DNA of 64,000 nt from Zunongwangia atlantica 22II14-10F7 (lineage in GTDB: Bacteria; Bacteroidota; Bacteroidia; Flavobacteriales; Flavobacteriaceae). The notes beneath the pieces are model-generated. The model was not told the origin of the DNA. It was given only the letters and a program-made list of their open reading frames with translations, and did not search any database. Of this stretch, positions 24,356 to 33,707 are shown piece by piece. Where the stretch lies: positions 124,001-188,000 of the forward strand of contig NZ_ARYN01000001.1 in NCBI RefSeq assembly GCF_002094855.1, given 5' to 3'. Position 1 is the stretch's first letter. Each line of letters starts with the position of its first letter. The position numbers and the translations under genes were made by a program.

Positions 24356-24889
24356 TTATGGCTTCATCAATTTCCACTTTCTGTCAATGAAAAGTAGTGT
24401 AGCGGAGCGGGTTATTGTTTTTGAAAGATCACGTTTCATCAAGGCCGAAAATGGAGTGATATTGGTATAGGTTACGGTATAAGTCACCGGGATAGTTGTT
24501 TTTCCATTGGATTCAGAACTATTTCCGAGTTTGATATCGCTTATGGTTTCTTCTGCAATCTTTACTTTTTGAATGTCCAGCCTCCTTTGCTTTTCCGTAG
24601 ATTGAATCAGATACGGTTGGGCTGCTTCGGTAAAAGAGATTAACGGTGAACCGATATCTTTTAATTTTTGTGTTTTCTGAATAGTAACCATTCTTTTCTC
24701 ATCAAGTTTTAAATCCAGCAACTTTTTAGCATGAGCAGGATCACTACAAAATATTTCATAATCAATCGTACGTGGATAGTTCAGTTCATCCTTGATAATT
24801 TTTAAGACGGTATCCTTATCAGGTTTACTGTTTGTATCGCATCCAACTATTAAAATAATAGCGATGCATAGTAGAAATAGCTTTTTCAT
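24356..24889 (-). CDS. Predicted lipoprotein of unknown function
   Basis: A 177-residue lipoprotein. The signal peptide MKKLFLLCIAIILIVGC ends in a lipobox with Cys17, followed by DTNSKPDKDTV. The mature part has a KIIKDELNYPRTIDYEIF segment and a beta-rich C-terminal half (IPVTYTVTYTNITPFSALMKRDLS...RSATLLFIDRKWKLMKP), which resembles small lipoproteins with an NTF2- or DUF4878-like fold, though no family can be named securely. It lies 12 bp downstream of the RteC-like gene and shares its terminator, so the two are an operon. Surface exclusion or envelope modulation is possible but unsupported. Confidence 0.7.
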   Translation of the reverse strand: MKKLFLLCIAIILIVGCDTNSKPDKDTVLKIIKDELNYPRTIDYEIFCSDPAHAKKLLDLKLDEKRMVTIQKTQKLKDIGSPLISFTEAAQPYLIQSTEKQRRLDIQKVKIAEETISDIKLGNSSESNGKTTIPVTYTVTYTNITPFSALMKRDLSKTITRSATLLFIDRKWKLMKP

Positions 24890-24901
24890 AGTATAGTGGT
24901 T

Positions 24902-26119
24902 TTAATATTCTTTGATTTTTTTAATAATACGTTCCAGGGTTTCCACAGCTATCTGTTTATCACGTTCTTCTGCTACATAGGACTTGCTACGCATGCCATC
25001 GTAAGAAAGATCTTCTTTATAAGGGGTTGATAAATTGGGTACTATAGTTTTAAATACCTGGCTCATGGATTTTGCAACTAATATTCGAAGTTCATCGGAA
25101 GCACGAAGGATAAGTCCCATCTGGTCGGTAGAAAGCATACAAAGAACTTTCTGCTTTTCCTTTGCGGTTGCTTGCTTGTCTATCGGGTTTTTCTTTTTGC
25201 TTTGTAGCGGAACAACTGATAGATGTAATTTCTTTTCCAGGTAAAGAATTTCCTGCGTAAACCAATTCCCCAAAACGGTTTCCAGATCATGGAATTTTGG
25301 ATTAAGGATCATCTCCGGCTTACGATGTAATTGATTGAAGGCTTTGTAATAATAGAGTAGTGTATCCATCTTTTCAATGGTACTATCATGTCTGTTTATT
25401 TGTTTGGCGATATGATCCGTAAACAGGTTCATATAGGCCTTGCTGTTAAAGTTTAAATAGATTAGGAATTCATCCAAAGCGGAGTACGCTTCTACTTCTT
25501 CTTTATTATATTCAAGTCCTCCAAGTCCTTGAACAAGTGTTTTTTTATAAAAAATATCACGAAACGTCACTTTATAATGAAGTTGTGTGCTATTTATAAA
25601 ATGATATAATCTTTTAAGAATGATTTCAAATGCGGGATGTGTTTTAAGCTTCAGACTGGCATTTGATTTAAGCTTATCTAATTTTTTCTTTAACTCTTTT
25701 TTGGTAACGGAGAGATACATCTCTGGAACCCTTTCGTCCAGGATAAGATTTGTAGAAAAGCGGGTTTCAATAAAAGATAGCAACTCATCTATATTGGAGA
25801 GCAGCACTTTAAAGACTTTTTTTAAAATAAGCTTTCGAGAGGTGTCTTCTTTTTGATTTTCGAGTGTCTGATCAAGTAGGGCAATAAGCGATGAATGATA
25901 CTGTTTGATCAGTAAAGCAATTTCTGCCTCTTTCGTAGTGGAAAATACATGGGTTTTAATAAGTTTTTGAAGACGAATGTTTTCTTCAGGAATACGATTA
26001 ATAATATTATTAAATTGCTCATTAGTTATAGCCCTCACTTTTGTCTTGGTAGGATTGAGTGTGACTGTTATTAATAAATCAAGCCATTCTAGCGGATATG
26101 ATTGAACTATATTTTTCAT
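24902..26119 (-). CDS. RteC-like ICE protein
   Basis: A 405-residue soluble, largely helical protein. The middle (ALDEFLIYLNFNSKAYMNLFTDHI, then PKFHDLETVLGNWFTQEILYLEKKLHL) resembles the core of RteC, the CTnDOT regulator that activates excision. The C-terminal segment (LSTDQMGLILRASDELRI...MRSKSYVAEERDKQIAVETL) looks like a conserved domain of Bacteroidota element-encoded proteins. It is longer than RteC of CTnDOT (about 217 aa), so the relationship is partial and from memory. It is transcribed with the lipoprotein gene. A role in element regulation is a reasonable inference. Confidence 0.5.
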   Translation of the reverse strand: MKNIVQSYPLEWLDLLITVTLNPTKTKVRAITNEQFNNIINRIPEENIRLQKLIKTHVFSTTKEAEIALLIKQYHSSLIALLDQTLENQKEDTSRKLILKKVFKVLLSNIDELLSFIETRFSTNLILDERVPEMYLSVTKKELKKKLDKLKSNASLKLKTHPAFEIILKRLYHFINSTQLHYKVTFRDIFYKKTLVQGLGGLEYNKEEVEAYSALDEFLIYLNFNSKAYMNLFTDHIAKQINRHDSTIEKMDTLLYYYKAFNQLHRKPEMILNPKFHDLETVLGNWFTQEILYLEKKLHLSVVPLQSKKKNPIDKQATAKEKQKVLCMLSTDQMGLILRASDELRILVAKSMSQVFKTIVPNLSTPYKEDLSYDGMRSKSYVAEERDKQIAVETLERIIKKIKEY

Positions 26120-26317
26120 TGTTAATTTAGAATTTTAGAGAGCTGATTTCATAAAAAATTAATCGCTATTGAAAAATTTAGTTTTCACTTAAAATGTTCG
26201 CTACATGTGAGCATAACTTCGTTATTTTTTGAAAACAAATAATGCCTTTGTTGTGCTATTTTAAATATGGCTTTTTGAAGAGTAAATATGAAAAAATATG
26301 CTTCAAAGGGGTAGTTC

Positions 26318-28732
26318 TCAATCTTTTCTATGCCAGTCCAGGGCTTCAAGACTAAAGTTATCATCGGCCTGAATGTAGGCTACTTTTGGGATTAATTTTG
26401 CCCCTAACTTTCGTTTTTCGAAACTCGCGCTAAATCCTAAATCGACTTTGGTACAATTAAGCTCGTTTGCTCGTTTAATAGTTTGATATAGGAGTTGTCG
26501 ATAGGTGTTAAATTTCTTGTTTTGATCATAATCCATGCCTACTAAGCTAGGAATATACGTATGTCCCGAATGGGTGCAAAACATCACACCAATCGCTTTT
26601 TTCGAGGGCTCAACCTTTGCATTCAATGTGAGGACTAAAAACTCCCAACTTTGATGTTTCCTCATTTCCATAAATAACTTTTTTGGAAACATAAAGGTGT
26701 TAATCCCTAAGTTATGGCGCCACACCTGTTGGAACAATCCATAGAATTGATCAATTTCAGAAGGGGATGGATCTTTAATTATCGATAGGGTAAAATAGTT
26801 TTCAAAAGCTTTAATCTCTTTTCTAAAATGCTTTCTGGATCGTTTACTAAGCGTATTCAAATACTGCTCTTCACTCTTCCAATGGAGGTTGATAAGTTCA
26901 CAAGCATCGGGCATAGCTATGGAAATAAAACCTTGCTCATGGAGGAAAGTGTTCAGCGTATTGGTTTTTTTAAAATCCCTTAAAATAATAAGTTGAGCAC
27001 CAACTTTGGTTTTTATTTCCTCAAGTTTCTCGAGAAATAATCCTGTGGCTTGAAGATGCTTTGGATGAGCATCGTTTAAGAATAAATGAGCTCCCTCTGA
27101 AAAAACAGAACCCAGGGATAGCGCCACATCGGTCATATAATAGGGATCTTCTATCCGCAATTCTTCGATGGCTTTTGAGGTATTTACCTCGGAAAGCATG
27201 TCATTTTTTAAGAGTGCACTGGTAAGCGGGGCAGCCAAAATTATCCTGGCGTTTTGATCCTTTATCGTGATATAGTGAAATCCCCAGTTATGCTCCTGTA
27301 ATTGATTGTTGGTAAAGACCTTTTCCAAAAATGCAAGACCGTCCCAGTCGAATGTACCTTTTCCGGAAAAACAGGTATCCCATTCCGTTTTATTTATCTG
27401 TTGAATACTTTCGCTATATTCCAGTTGTAATTCCTCAACCGGTGTAGCTGCAGTATGAGGTTCTTTAGGTTGCTGCATTCCAAATGATTTGTGAATCTTG
27501 CTTAGGTCAGTATGGGTTTCTGCCATTGCCATGGGAAAATAATGGGTCATCGCATCCACCAATGCCTTGATATCCTTCAATTTGTTATGCCTGGAAATCG
27601 TTATCCTAACCCCGGTATTCTTAACAGGAACAGCCGGAAACAATCCAAGGTTTACAAAAAATCCGGCATCGATCATTTTCTTAACAAAATTATATCCGGT
27701 GGCAGGTCGTCCGGTGCCAATGTAAAATACCGGGGAGCTGTTTATATGTACCAGCGGCAAATCTGTTAACCCCACTAAATGATTGAAGTAATTGATTTTT
27801 TGTTCTAATTCTGATTGTAGCTCATAGATTTCTGGCGACAAATGGATATTGGCAGAAGCAGTTGCGGCAGCCACAGAGGCTGGTTCCAGCTGGGCAGAAA
27901 ATGTAAGCGGACCTCCAAAATTCTTAATCTTTTGATGTAATTTCTTATCAGGACAAACTAGTACTGCTCCACTGGCTCCAAAAGTTTTACTCAAAGTACC
28001 AAACAGTAGTATATTTGGAGGAAGCTCTTTTAATACTGACATCGCATAGCCAGTACCGTGTGGTCCTTTCCAGCTCATTTCGTGGACATCATCGATGTAA
28101 AGATGTAACTGAGGATATTTTTTTGATAACACCATCAAATCTTGTAAAGGGGAAAAATCTCCGTACATAGAATACACCCCATCTGCCATATACCAAATTT
28201 TTTTGGCTTTATTTTGTAAAGCTTTGATAGTGTGTTCCAGCATGTCCATATTGCTATGTCGGATCATTCGCACGGTTATTCCTTTTGACTTTAATACCTC
28301 GGTCGCACTTTGAACACTCCAGTGCACCTGGTGGTCCAGTATCACGGCATCACCGTACCGAACAGCCGTCGAAATTACGGCTAAATGCCCCAGTGTACTA
28401 TTTTTTGTGATAAGTATGGGGTGTCCATACATTTCGAAAATCTTTTCTTCTAGCGGTGCATAGAGCGGATGTGAAATATATGTTTTAGATAAGGGAAATT
28501 GGGTGCCATACTTTTCAATAGCATCTTTTGCGGCATTTTTTAATCGTCTATCTTGTTCAAGTCCCAGGTAACCTGTTGTCCCAAAATGATATGCCGATTG
28601 GCCATTAATAGTTATATGCCTTCCATTTAATTCGTCGCCTGTTGCCCGTAAATGAATGACCCCGGCATTGGTAGCATTAGTGATGACTTCATCAACGGAA
28701 TCTAAGAAATTATTGTGTTTAACCTTCGCCAT
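26318..28732 (-). CDS. Alpha-oxoamine synthase fused to GNAT-type acyltransferase
   Basis: An 804-residue two-domain enzyme. Residues 1 to about 410 are a fold-type I PLP enzyme of the alpha-oxoamine synthase group (BioF, KBL, SPT, CqsA). H137 stacks on PLP, YIDDVHEMSWKGPHGTG (212-228) replaces the usual DEAHS-GxxGxxGRG, and K249 in GTLSKTFGASG is the PLP lysine. The family condenses an amino acid with an acyl-CoA and releases CO2. The C-terminal half (about 450-804) is a GNAT/FemAB-like acyltransferase (LSKRSRKHFRKEIKAF; KVDLGFSASFEKRKLGAKL). It is divergent from a STAS-like/AraC pair. Product unknown: an amino ketone or acylated derivative is inferred. Confidence 0.8.
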   Translation of the reverse strand: MAKVKHNNFLDSVDEVITNATNAGVIHLRATGDELNGRHITINGQSAYHFGTTGYLGLEQDRRLKNAAKDAIEKYGTQFPLSKTYISHPLYAPLEEKIFEMYGHPILITKNSTLGHLAVISTAVRYGDAVILDHQVHWSVQSATEVLKSKGITVRMIRHSNMDMLEHTIKALQNKAKKIWYMADGVYSMYGDFSPLQDLMVLSKKYPQLHLYIDDVHEMSWKGPHGTGYAMSVLKELPPNILLFGTLSKTFGASGAVLVCPDKKLHQKIKNFGGPLTFSAQLEPASVAAATASANIHLSPEIYELQSELEQKINYFNHLVGLTDLPLVHINSSPVFYIGTGRPATGYNFVKKMIDAGFFVNLGLFPAVPVKNTGVRITISRHNKLKDIKALVDAMTHYFPMAMAETHTDLSKIHKSFGMQQPKEPHTAATPVEELQLEYSESIQQINKTEWDTCFSGKGTFDWDGLAFLEKVFTNNQLQEHNWGFHYITIKDQNARIILAAPLTSALLKNDMLSEVNTSKAIEELRIEDPYYMTDVALSLGSVFSEGAHLFLNDAHPKHLQATGLFLEKLEEIKTKVGAQLIILRDFKKTNTLNTFLHEQGFISIAMPDACELINLHWKSEEQYLNTLSKRSRKHFRKEIKAFENYFTLSIIKDPSPSEIDQFYGLFQQVWRHNLGINTFMFPKKLFMEMRKHQSWEFLVLTLNAKVEPSKKAIGVMFCTHSGHTYIPSLVGMDYDQNKKFNTYRQLLYQTIKRANELNCTKVDLGFSASFEKRKLGAKLIPKVAYIQADDNFSLEALDWHRKD

Positions 28733-28807
28733 AACTTTTTGATGTGAAAATTTTCTTTTTTAAGCTATGATAATTATTGATTATAATCCTGACCGTTATA
28801 ACAAAAA

Positions 28808-28837
28808 GGCTTTTCGGAACAGTTATTCGGCTTTTCG
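28808..28837. promoter_or_regulatory. Direct repeat, candidate AraC-family operator
   Basis: GGCTTTTCG occurs twice, at 28808-28816 and 28829-28837, exactly 21 bp apart (two helical turns). It lies in the divergent region between the synthase gene and the STAS-like/AraC genes. AraC-family proteins typically bind direct half-sites spaced this way. Which regulator binds is inference. Confidence 0.45.
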
Positions 28838-28957
28838 TTCAAATGCCATTAAAGTCTATGAGAGTAGCTTTTATTTACTTTATAACCCTTGGATACGGGA
28901 CTATTGAGATGTATTGATTTTTTTTATTTATATTAGTGATATTCAAATTTTTACGGG

Positions 28958-29329
28958 ATGATGGTGGATGGTACTTACGCGAAAATGTGGATTTCCCATG
29001 GAATTTTCTATTTTATATATAAAGAGATATATGAGATTGATTGGCCTATGGCTGAGACGATTGTAAGTGAACGCCTACAACTTCAAAACGAAAATTCCTA
29101 TCCTGTATTCTGCGATCTACGATCCGTTACCACAGCACAAAAGCGAGCTAGGGATTATTTGGCGATTGAAGGTGGTAATTTGACTAAAGCACTCGCCCTG
29201 CTGGTAGACGATGAGCTTGCCATGAAGGTTGCGCGCCTATATGTAAAAGCAAGCAAACCGCCTTATCCTACCCGGATATTTACAGATAAGAACAAGGCAC
29301 TTTCGTTTCTACAAGACTATAAAAAGTAA
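28958..29329 (+). CDS. STAS/SpoIIAA-like protein (DUF7793-like)
   Basis: A 123-residue cytosolic protein. The pattern YAKMWISHGIFYFIYKEIYEIDWPMAETIVSERL, then YPVFCDLRSVTTAQKRARDYLA, LALLVDDELAMKVARLYV and PTRIFTDKNKALSFL, is that of the STAS-like DUF7793 family seen widely in Bacteroidota. These proteins resemble anti-anti-sigma or lipid-binding STAS domains, without established function. The gene is the first of a plus-strand pair with an AraC regulator 21 bp downstream and is divergent from the AOS-GNAT gene. The start may be either of two adjacent ATG codons. Confidence 0.7.
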   Translation: MMVDGTYAKMWISHGIFYFIYKEIYEIDWPMAETIVSERLQLQNENSYPVFCDLRSVTTAQKRARDYLAIEGGNLTKALALLVDDELAMKVARLYVKASKPPYPTRIFTDKNKALSFLQDYKK

Positions 29330-29350
29330 CCCATACTAAAAACTATAATT

Positions 29351-30274
29351 ATGAAAAAGCAAATGAGTAAGGAGGATAAAATGAGATTTGATTCGTTATG
29401 CAATCAAATTATCGAGATTGCCTGTGGCAATTTTATGTTTCGACAAGAATCATCTGGTGGTAGAGATCCTTTTGATACTATTTCATTGTTATTGAACATG
29501 ATGTCTGAGGAAATTGAGGATTCCTGTTTTAACCCCCAGCAGTCGATGGAACAACCCGAATTACATTTTGTAATTTTTTTAGATAAAGAGTATCATATAA
29601 GCTCGTATACTTCCGACACCCCTCAAATACTGGAATGGGATAAAGAATACTGGGGCAGGCCGGTATCAGAAGTTCTTTCTAATATTTCGTTTAAAATGTT
29701 AAAAGAGGAACTACGTTTAAACGGGGACAAAAACTATCAGCGTTTACTCTTTGTAGATTTTATAATGAAAAATAATAAATTCTATAGAACTTCTTGCACT
29801 GTACAGAAAATGATAGGCTCTGATTCGGATATTTCTTATGCACTTAATGTTTTTCGTTCCAAGAATAAAGAAAGGAAGGATGGGAAAAAAAGCATTACTG
29901 CAAGGTTATCGAAAACAGAAAAAAAAGAAAGTGCCGCAACAAAATCCCTGGTTAAGCAAGTACGTTTGTATATCCTTCAAAACCTCCATAAGGAGCTGCC
30001 TTCCCTTAAAGAACTGGGACTTATTCATCGTACTAATAAAACTAAGCTCAAAAAAGAATTTAAGAAGATGTATGGAACCACAATCCCCAGGTTTCATATG
30101 CAAAAAAGAATGGAAAAAGGCGCATTGTTAATCCGTACTACAGAAATACCGATTTCTATTATTAGCCAAAAATGCGGTTTTAAAGATCACTCTCATTTTT
30201 CCAGGAAGTTTAGGCTTCAATATGAGAAGACCCCTTCACAATACAGAATAGAAAATTCCTTCTCATCATCATAA
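29351..30274 (+). CDS. AraC-family transcriptional regulator with PAS-like sensor
   Basis: A 307-residue regulator. The N-terminal half (about 70-170) has a PAS-like pattern (LHFVIFLDKEYHISSYTSDTPQILEWDKEYWGRPVSEVL). After a basic linker, the C-terminal 100 residues are an AraC/XylS DNA-binding domain with two helix-turn-helix units (LKELGLIHRTNKTKLKKEFKKMYG and ISIISQKCGFKDHSHFSRKFRLQYEKTPSQYR). It follows the STAS-like gene by 21 bp, so they are probably co-transcribed. Likely target: the divergent AOS-GNAT promoter, where a 21-bp-spaced direct repeat is found, and possibly the downstream DUF6520 gene. Confidence 0.85.
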   Translation: MKKQMSKEDKMRFDSLCNQIIEIACGNFMFRQESSGGRDPFDTISLLLNMMSEEIEDSCFNPQQSMEQPELHFVIFLDKEYHISSYTSDTPQILEWDKEYWGRPVSEVLSNISFKMLKEELRLNGDKNYQRLLFVDFIMKNNKFYRTSCTVQKMIGSDSDISYALNVFRSKNKERKDGKKSITARLSKTEKKESAATKSLVKQVRLYILQNLHKELPSLKELGLIHRTNKTKLKKEFKKMYGTTIPRFHMQKRMEKGALLIRTTEIPISIISQKCGFKDHSHFSRKFRLQYEKTPSQYRIENSFSSS

Positions 30275-30488
30275 TAGAATAGCTTTTAGGCTTTAGCGAC
30301 CATTTTATTTGAGGTTATTTGATGAAATTTACTAGTGTAAATGATCGTAGCCTTTAATAGAAACTACTTTCTTTTTCCAGTGATGTACTGGAAATTTACA
30401 CCCAAGAAAAAAGACAAATCTTTTTGCGCAGAAAGTAGGAGAAGCCGAAAATCCTTCAAAGAGTAGGTATTTATTAAAACTTCAAATT

Positions 30489-30779
30489 ATGAAAAATTTA
30501 AAAGTGATTTTACCGATGTTGGTCTTCATTTTTGCCATAGGATTAACCTTTGCAAGCGTTAAATCCGAGACAAAACCTGATGTTCAAAGTACTGATTTTA
30601 TTTATCTAGGTAATAATAATTGGCAGGAGATCCCGGAACAAGAATGTCAAGGAACCGAAGAGAACTGTCGAGTTCAGATTGGAGAAGGAGGGCCTGTTTT
30701 TAATGTTTATGATGAAATGGATCTAAATACTGAAAAACTTAGTCCGCCTGATCAAGATCCTACTGTGATTAATCTTTAA
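30489..30779 (+). CDS. DUF6520 family exported small protein
   Basis: A 96-residue secreted protein typical of Flavobacteriia. MKNLKVILPMLVFIFAIGLTFASV is the DUF6520 signal peptide. The mature part has two Cys (ECQGTEENCRVQ) that could form a disulfide and an acidic C-terminus. It converges with the M16 peptidase/SusD/SusC operon across a bidirectional terminator. Function is unknown; such proteins often neighbour SusC/SusD or peptidase genes. Confidence 0.8.
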   Translation: MKNLKVILPMLVFIFAIGLTFASVKSETKPDVQSTDFIYLGNNNWQEIPEQECQGTEENCRVQIGEGGPVFNVYDEMDLNTEKLSPPDQDPTVINL

Positions 30780-30802
30780 GATTATTAAGTAGATTTGAAA
30801 TA

Positions 30803-30835
30803 TTAACCCATTGTAGCTGTTCTACAATGGGTTAA
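30803..30835. terminator. Bidirectional terminator between DUF6520 and M16 genes
   Basis: TTAACCCATTGTAG/CTACAATGGGTTAA is a perfect 14-bp stem with a CTGTT loop, placed between two converging genes. The T tracts are short (AATTATA on the right, AATA on the left), so termination strength is uncertain. Confidence 0.65.
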
Positions 30836-30854
30836 TTATAAATATTGAAAAACT

Positions 30855-33704
30855 TTATTCCATTTTTACTTCGTGCCTGAATTCCGGTTTTAAATATGTT
30901 TTAGCTGTCCGGACTATTTCCTCAAAAGTAAGGTTTTTGAGATAATTTTCTATGATTATTGATGCTACCGGAGGTTCCTCAAATCTGTAATAGCGATACA
31001 ACTTCTTCGCAATATAAGAAGGCTGATTGAGTGCGTGATGTGTATAAATGGATCTTATTCCGGTTTTTTGATTTTCAAATACTTTCTCCGAAATATTACC
31101 CTTTTTTAAGTTTTCAATTATTTTATTTGTTTTTTCTCTTATGATAGGTAATTGTTCTGGTAGGCAGCTGAAACGGAACTGTATTTCAATTCGTTGTGTT
31201 CTTCTATCAAAATAGCCGCCGGCACTGAATCTATATAATGAAAGTTCTTCCTTATCCCTTAAACCATAAATTAAACTATTAAGCACCATCCCTAAAACCC
31301 TTACTTTCAATTCTTCTTGCCAAATTTTTTGGTTTGAAACATTATGAACAAATCTTATTCCATAAAAGGAGTTTTTTGTTTGATACAGGTCAGAGGTACT
31401 TAGCTCATAATATTTGGGGCCAATAGGCGTGCCGATTACTTTGTTTTTCGCCTTGAAATTCACTTTTGAAGTGGAAGCTATATTCCCTATATATTTCTGA
31501 AAAGAAGCGACCACCTCATTACTATCAAAATCACCTGTAACGATAAATGTAAAATTTTCCATATTCCCAAATAGATCCAAGTAATTTCTATAGGCGATAT
31601 TCAAATTTACGCTTTGAGATGCTTTTACCAAATCTGAGGCTATGGGAAGCCTCGTGGAGTCTCTTGTTACTTTTTTCAAAGCATCAATCAGGTCGTTTGT
31701 GGGGCTTATAAAATGTGTAGCATCCTGTAAAAATCTTTTTTTCCAGTTTTCAAAAACTACCTGGTCTTTACGAGGTTTTGTAAAATATAAATATAAAAGT
31801 TGAAGAAATTTATCTAGTTCTTTAATCGATACTTCAGATTCGAAACCACTTTCATTACTAAATATATAAGGGGTAAATCCCATTTTTATTGATTGCGTGT
31901 TTTCATAAAAATTCTTTAAGTCCTTGTTTTTGTAAGATCCGACTCCTAAGCTTTTAATAACGGATGTAGCAAACATGGTACTATTATATTCTTCTTTCGG
32001 ATAACAAGACGCCCCAAATGGTGAGAATCCTCGAATAGTTAAAGTATTGGAGTTTTCGCTCTTCAACGGTTTTAGAATGAGCTTAGATCCATTTTTTAGA
32101 GAATATACTTCGGTATCTAATTTACCTAATTTGGCGTATAATCTTTCCCCCTTTGGTAGAGAATCAATTTGGTCTTGGTTTATTAATCTTTTTATTTCAG
32201 ATTTAGATTTATATGGAAGCACCTTTTCCATAGCTTTTTTCTGAATTATTTCCTGGGTTTTTTCTTTATAAAACAAAGGAGATTCGCTTTCTGAAGGAAA
32301 TATCAAGCCCATTTTATCAGGTAAAGGTTTTATTATATCCTTTACTAAATGATTTATTTCTTCCTTAGGAAGTTTTGATAACCAATTTTTAATAATTTCT
32401 TTTTTATTGAGCGGGAGCACTTCGTGGTTTACAAAATAATTTTCTATTTCGTTTATCCAATATGAACTTTCCAAAGTATTATAGGATTCTATGGTTTTTA
32501 AACTATTATTTTTTGCGTTTTCAAATTCTTCCTCTGTAACCCCGTATTCTATAAATTGTCTTAAGATATCTACAGTATTTTCCAACGCTACTACTTCATA
32601 TTGCAATTCTGTATTTATAGTTATAGTTAGCATATCCGAAGGTATATCCCAAACAGGTGTGTACGAACTGGAAATAGTAGTTTTATTATCTACCTTAGAA
32701 CTTTCGCTAAATCTTGTTTTAAGTATTTCCGTAATAAGTTCTCCCTTTATATGTCTTTGTAGTTTACCTAAGCCTTTGTCCTCTTTTTTGTCGACCTTAT
32801 GCTTATAAAAAAGATACATGTTAACAGTGTTAAAAGCATATTTAGAATTGCCATTTGATTTTCGAAAAACACTGGTGAAACTTTTTTCAATATTTGGTTT
32901 ATTTCGTTCTTTTCTTTCAGGTTCTACTTCAATTTCTAAGGACTTTAATTCCTGGAAAATGGATTTAATGCTATCTTCTAGTTTTTCCGAATTTTCTATA
33001 TTTCCAACAATCACCACAGCCATTCGTTGTGGTTGATACCATTTTTTATAAAATTTTTGTAAATCCTGATGGGGAAAATTTCTGTTATGCAAAGAAAAAG
33101 GTTTGGTACTGTTAACTTCCGAAAAGAGGTTGCTATAAACCTCGTTATACGCTAATTTTTGAGCACGACTAGCGGCACTACCTCGATATTCTTGCAACAA
33201 GACACCTCTTTCCCTATCTATACTTTTTTGTGAAAGATCCAGACCTGAAGCAATATCTTTAAACCAGAGTAAACCGGTATTTATAGTTTCCTCATTTTCA
33301 TATGGAACATTATAAAAATATCTTGTAACCCTTGCGCCCGTTCTTCCGTAAATATTATGCGGCTGCATATCAAGATGACTCAGTTCTTTAGAATTACCTT
33401 TAAGGCCGCCGGGAAAATTAGCGCTCGGTCTAAAGGATAGGTGTTCAATATGATGAGCAAAATTTAATTCATGCTGTTGTTGATTTAAGGAACCGACTTT
33501 TACTAAAAAAATCATTCTGACGTGCTGGTTAGAGTTTTTGACAGGTTTTATAAAATAAGTAAGTCCGTTGTCCAAAACACCTGTTTTTATGTTTTTATCC
33601 AGAGTCCAATTATCTTCGGGATTATCATCAGTAGTTTGCGCAGACATGGATAGCCCTCTTAAGAATATTAGACTGTAGACTACTAATGTTTTTAATAATT
33701 TCAT
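30855..33704 (-). CDS. M16 insulinase-family zinc metallopeptidase, exported
   Basis: A 949-residue two-half M16 peptidase with a signal peptide (LLKTLVVYSLIFLRGLSMSAQ). The inverted zinc motif HxxEH is HHIEH at 84-88, inside NFAHHIEHLSF; the ELNFA in front replaces the more usual GxAH. A second M16 half begins about residue 500 without a zinc motif, as expected. M16 enzymes degrade small peptides inside a closed chamber. Located 3 bp after the SusD stop, it forms one operon with SusC and SusD, so it may process an imported peptide in the periplasm. Confidence 0.88.
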   Translation of the reverse strand: MKLLKTLVVYSLIFLRGLSMSAQTTDDNPEDNWTLDKNIKTGVLDNGLTYFIKPVKNSNQHVRMIFLVKVGSLNQQQHELNFAHHIEHLSFRPSANFPGGLKGNSKELSHLDMQPHNIYGRTGARVTRYFYNVPYENEETINTGLLWFKDIASGLDLSQKSIDRERGVLLQEYRGSAASRAQKLAYNEVYSNLFSEVNSTKPFSLHNRNFPHQDLQKFYKKWYQPQRMAVVIVGNIENSEKLEDSIKSIFQELKSLEIEVEPERKERNKPNIEKSFTSVFRKSNGNSKYAFNTVNMYLFYKHKVDKKEDKGLGKLQRHIKGELITEILKTRFSESSKVDNKTTISSSYTPVWDIPSDMLTITINTELQYEVVALENTVDILRQFIEYGVTEEEFENAKNNSLKTIESYNTLESSYWINEIENYFVNHEVLPLNKKEIIKNWLSKLPKEEINHLVKDIIKPLPDKMGLIFPSESESPLFYKEKTQEIIQKKAMEKVLPYKSKSEIKRLINQDQIDSLPKGERLYAKLGKLDTEVYSLKNGSKLILKPLKSENSNTLTIRGFSPFGASCYPKEEYNSTMFATSVIKSLGVGSYKNKDLKNFYENTQSIKMGFTPYIFSNESGFESEVSIKELDKFLQLLYLYFTKPRKDQVVFENWKKRFLQDATHFISPTNDLIDALKKVTRDSTRLPIASDLVKASQSVNLNIAYRNYLDLFGNMENFTFIVTGDFDSNEVVASFQKYIGNIASTSKVNFKAKNKVIGTPIGPKYYELSTSDLYQTKNSFYGIRFVHNVSNQKIWQEELKVRVLGMVLNSLIYGLRDKEELSLYRFSAGGYFDRRTQRIEIQFRFSCLPEQLPIIREKTNKIIENLKKGNISEKVFENQKTGIRSIYTHHALNQPSYIAKKLYRYYRFEEPPVASIIIENYLKNLTFEEIVRTAKTYLKPEFRHEVKME

Positions 33705-33707
33705 AAG

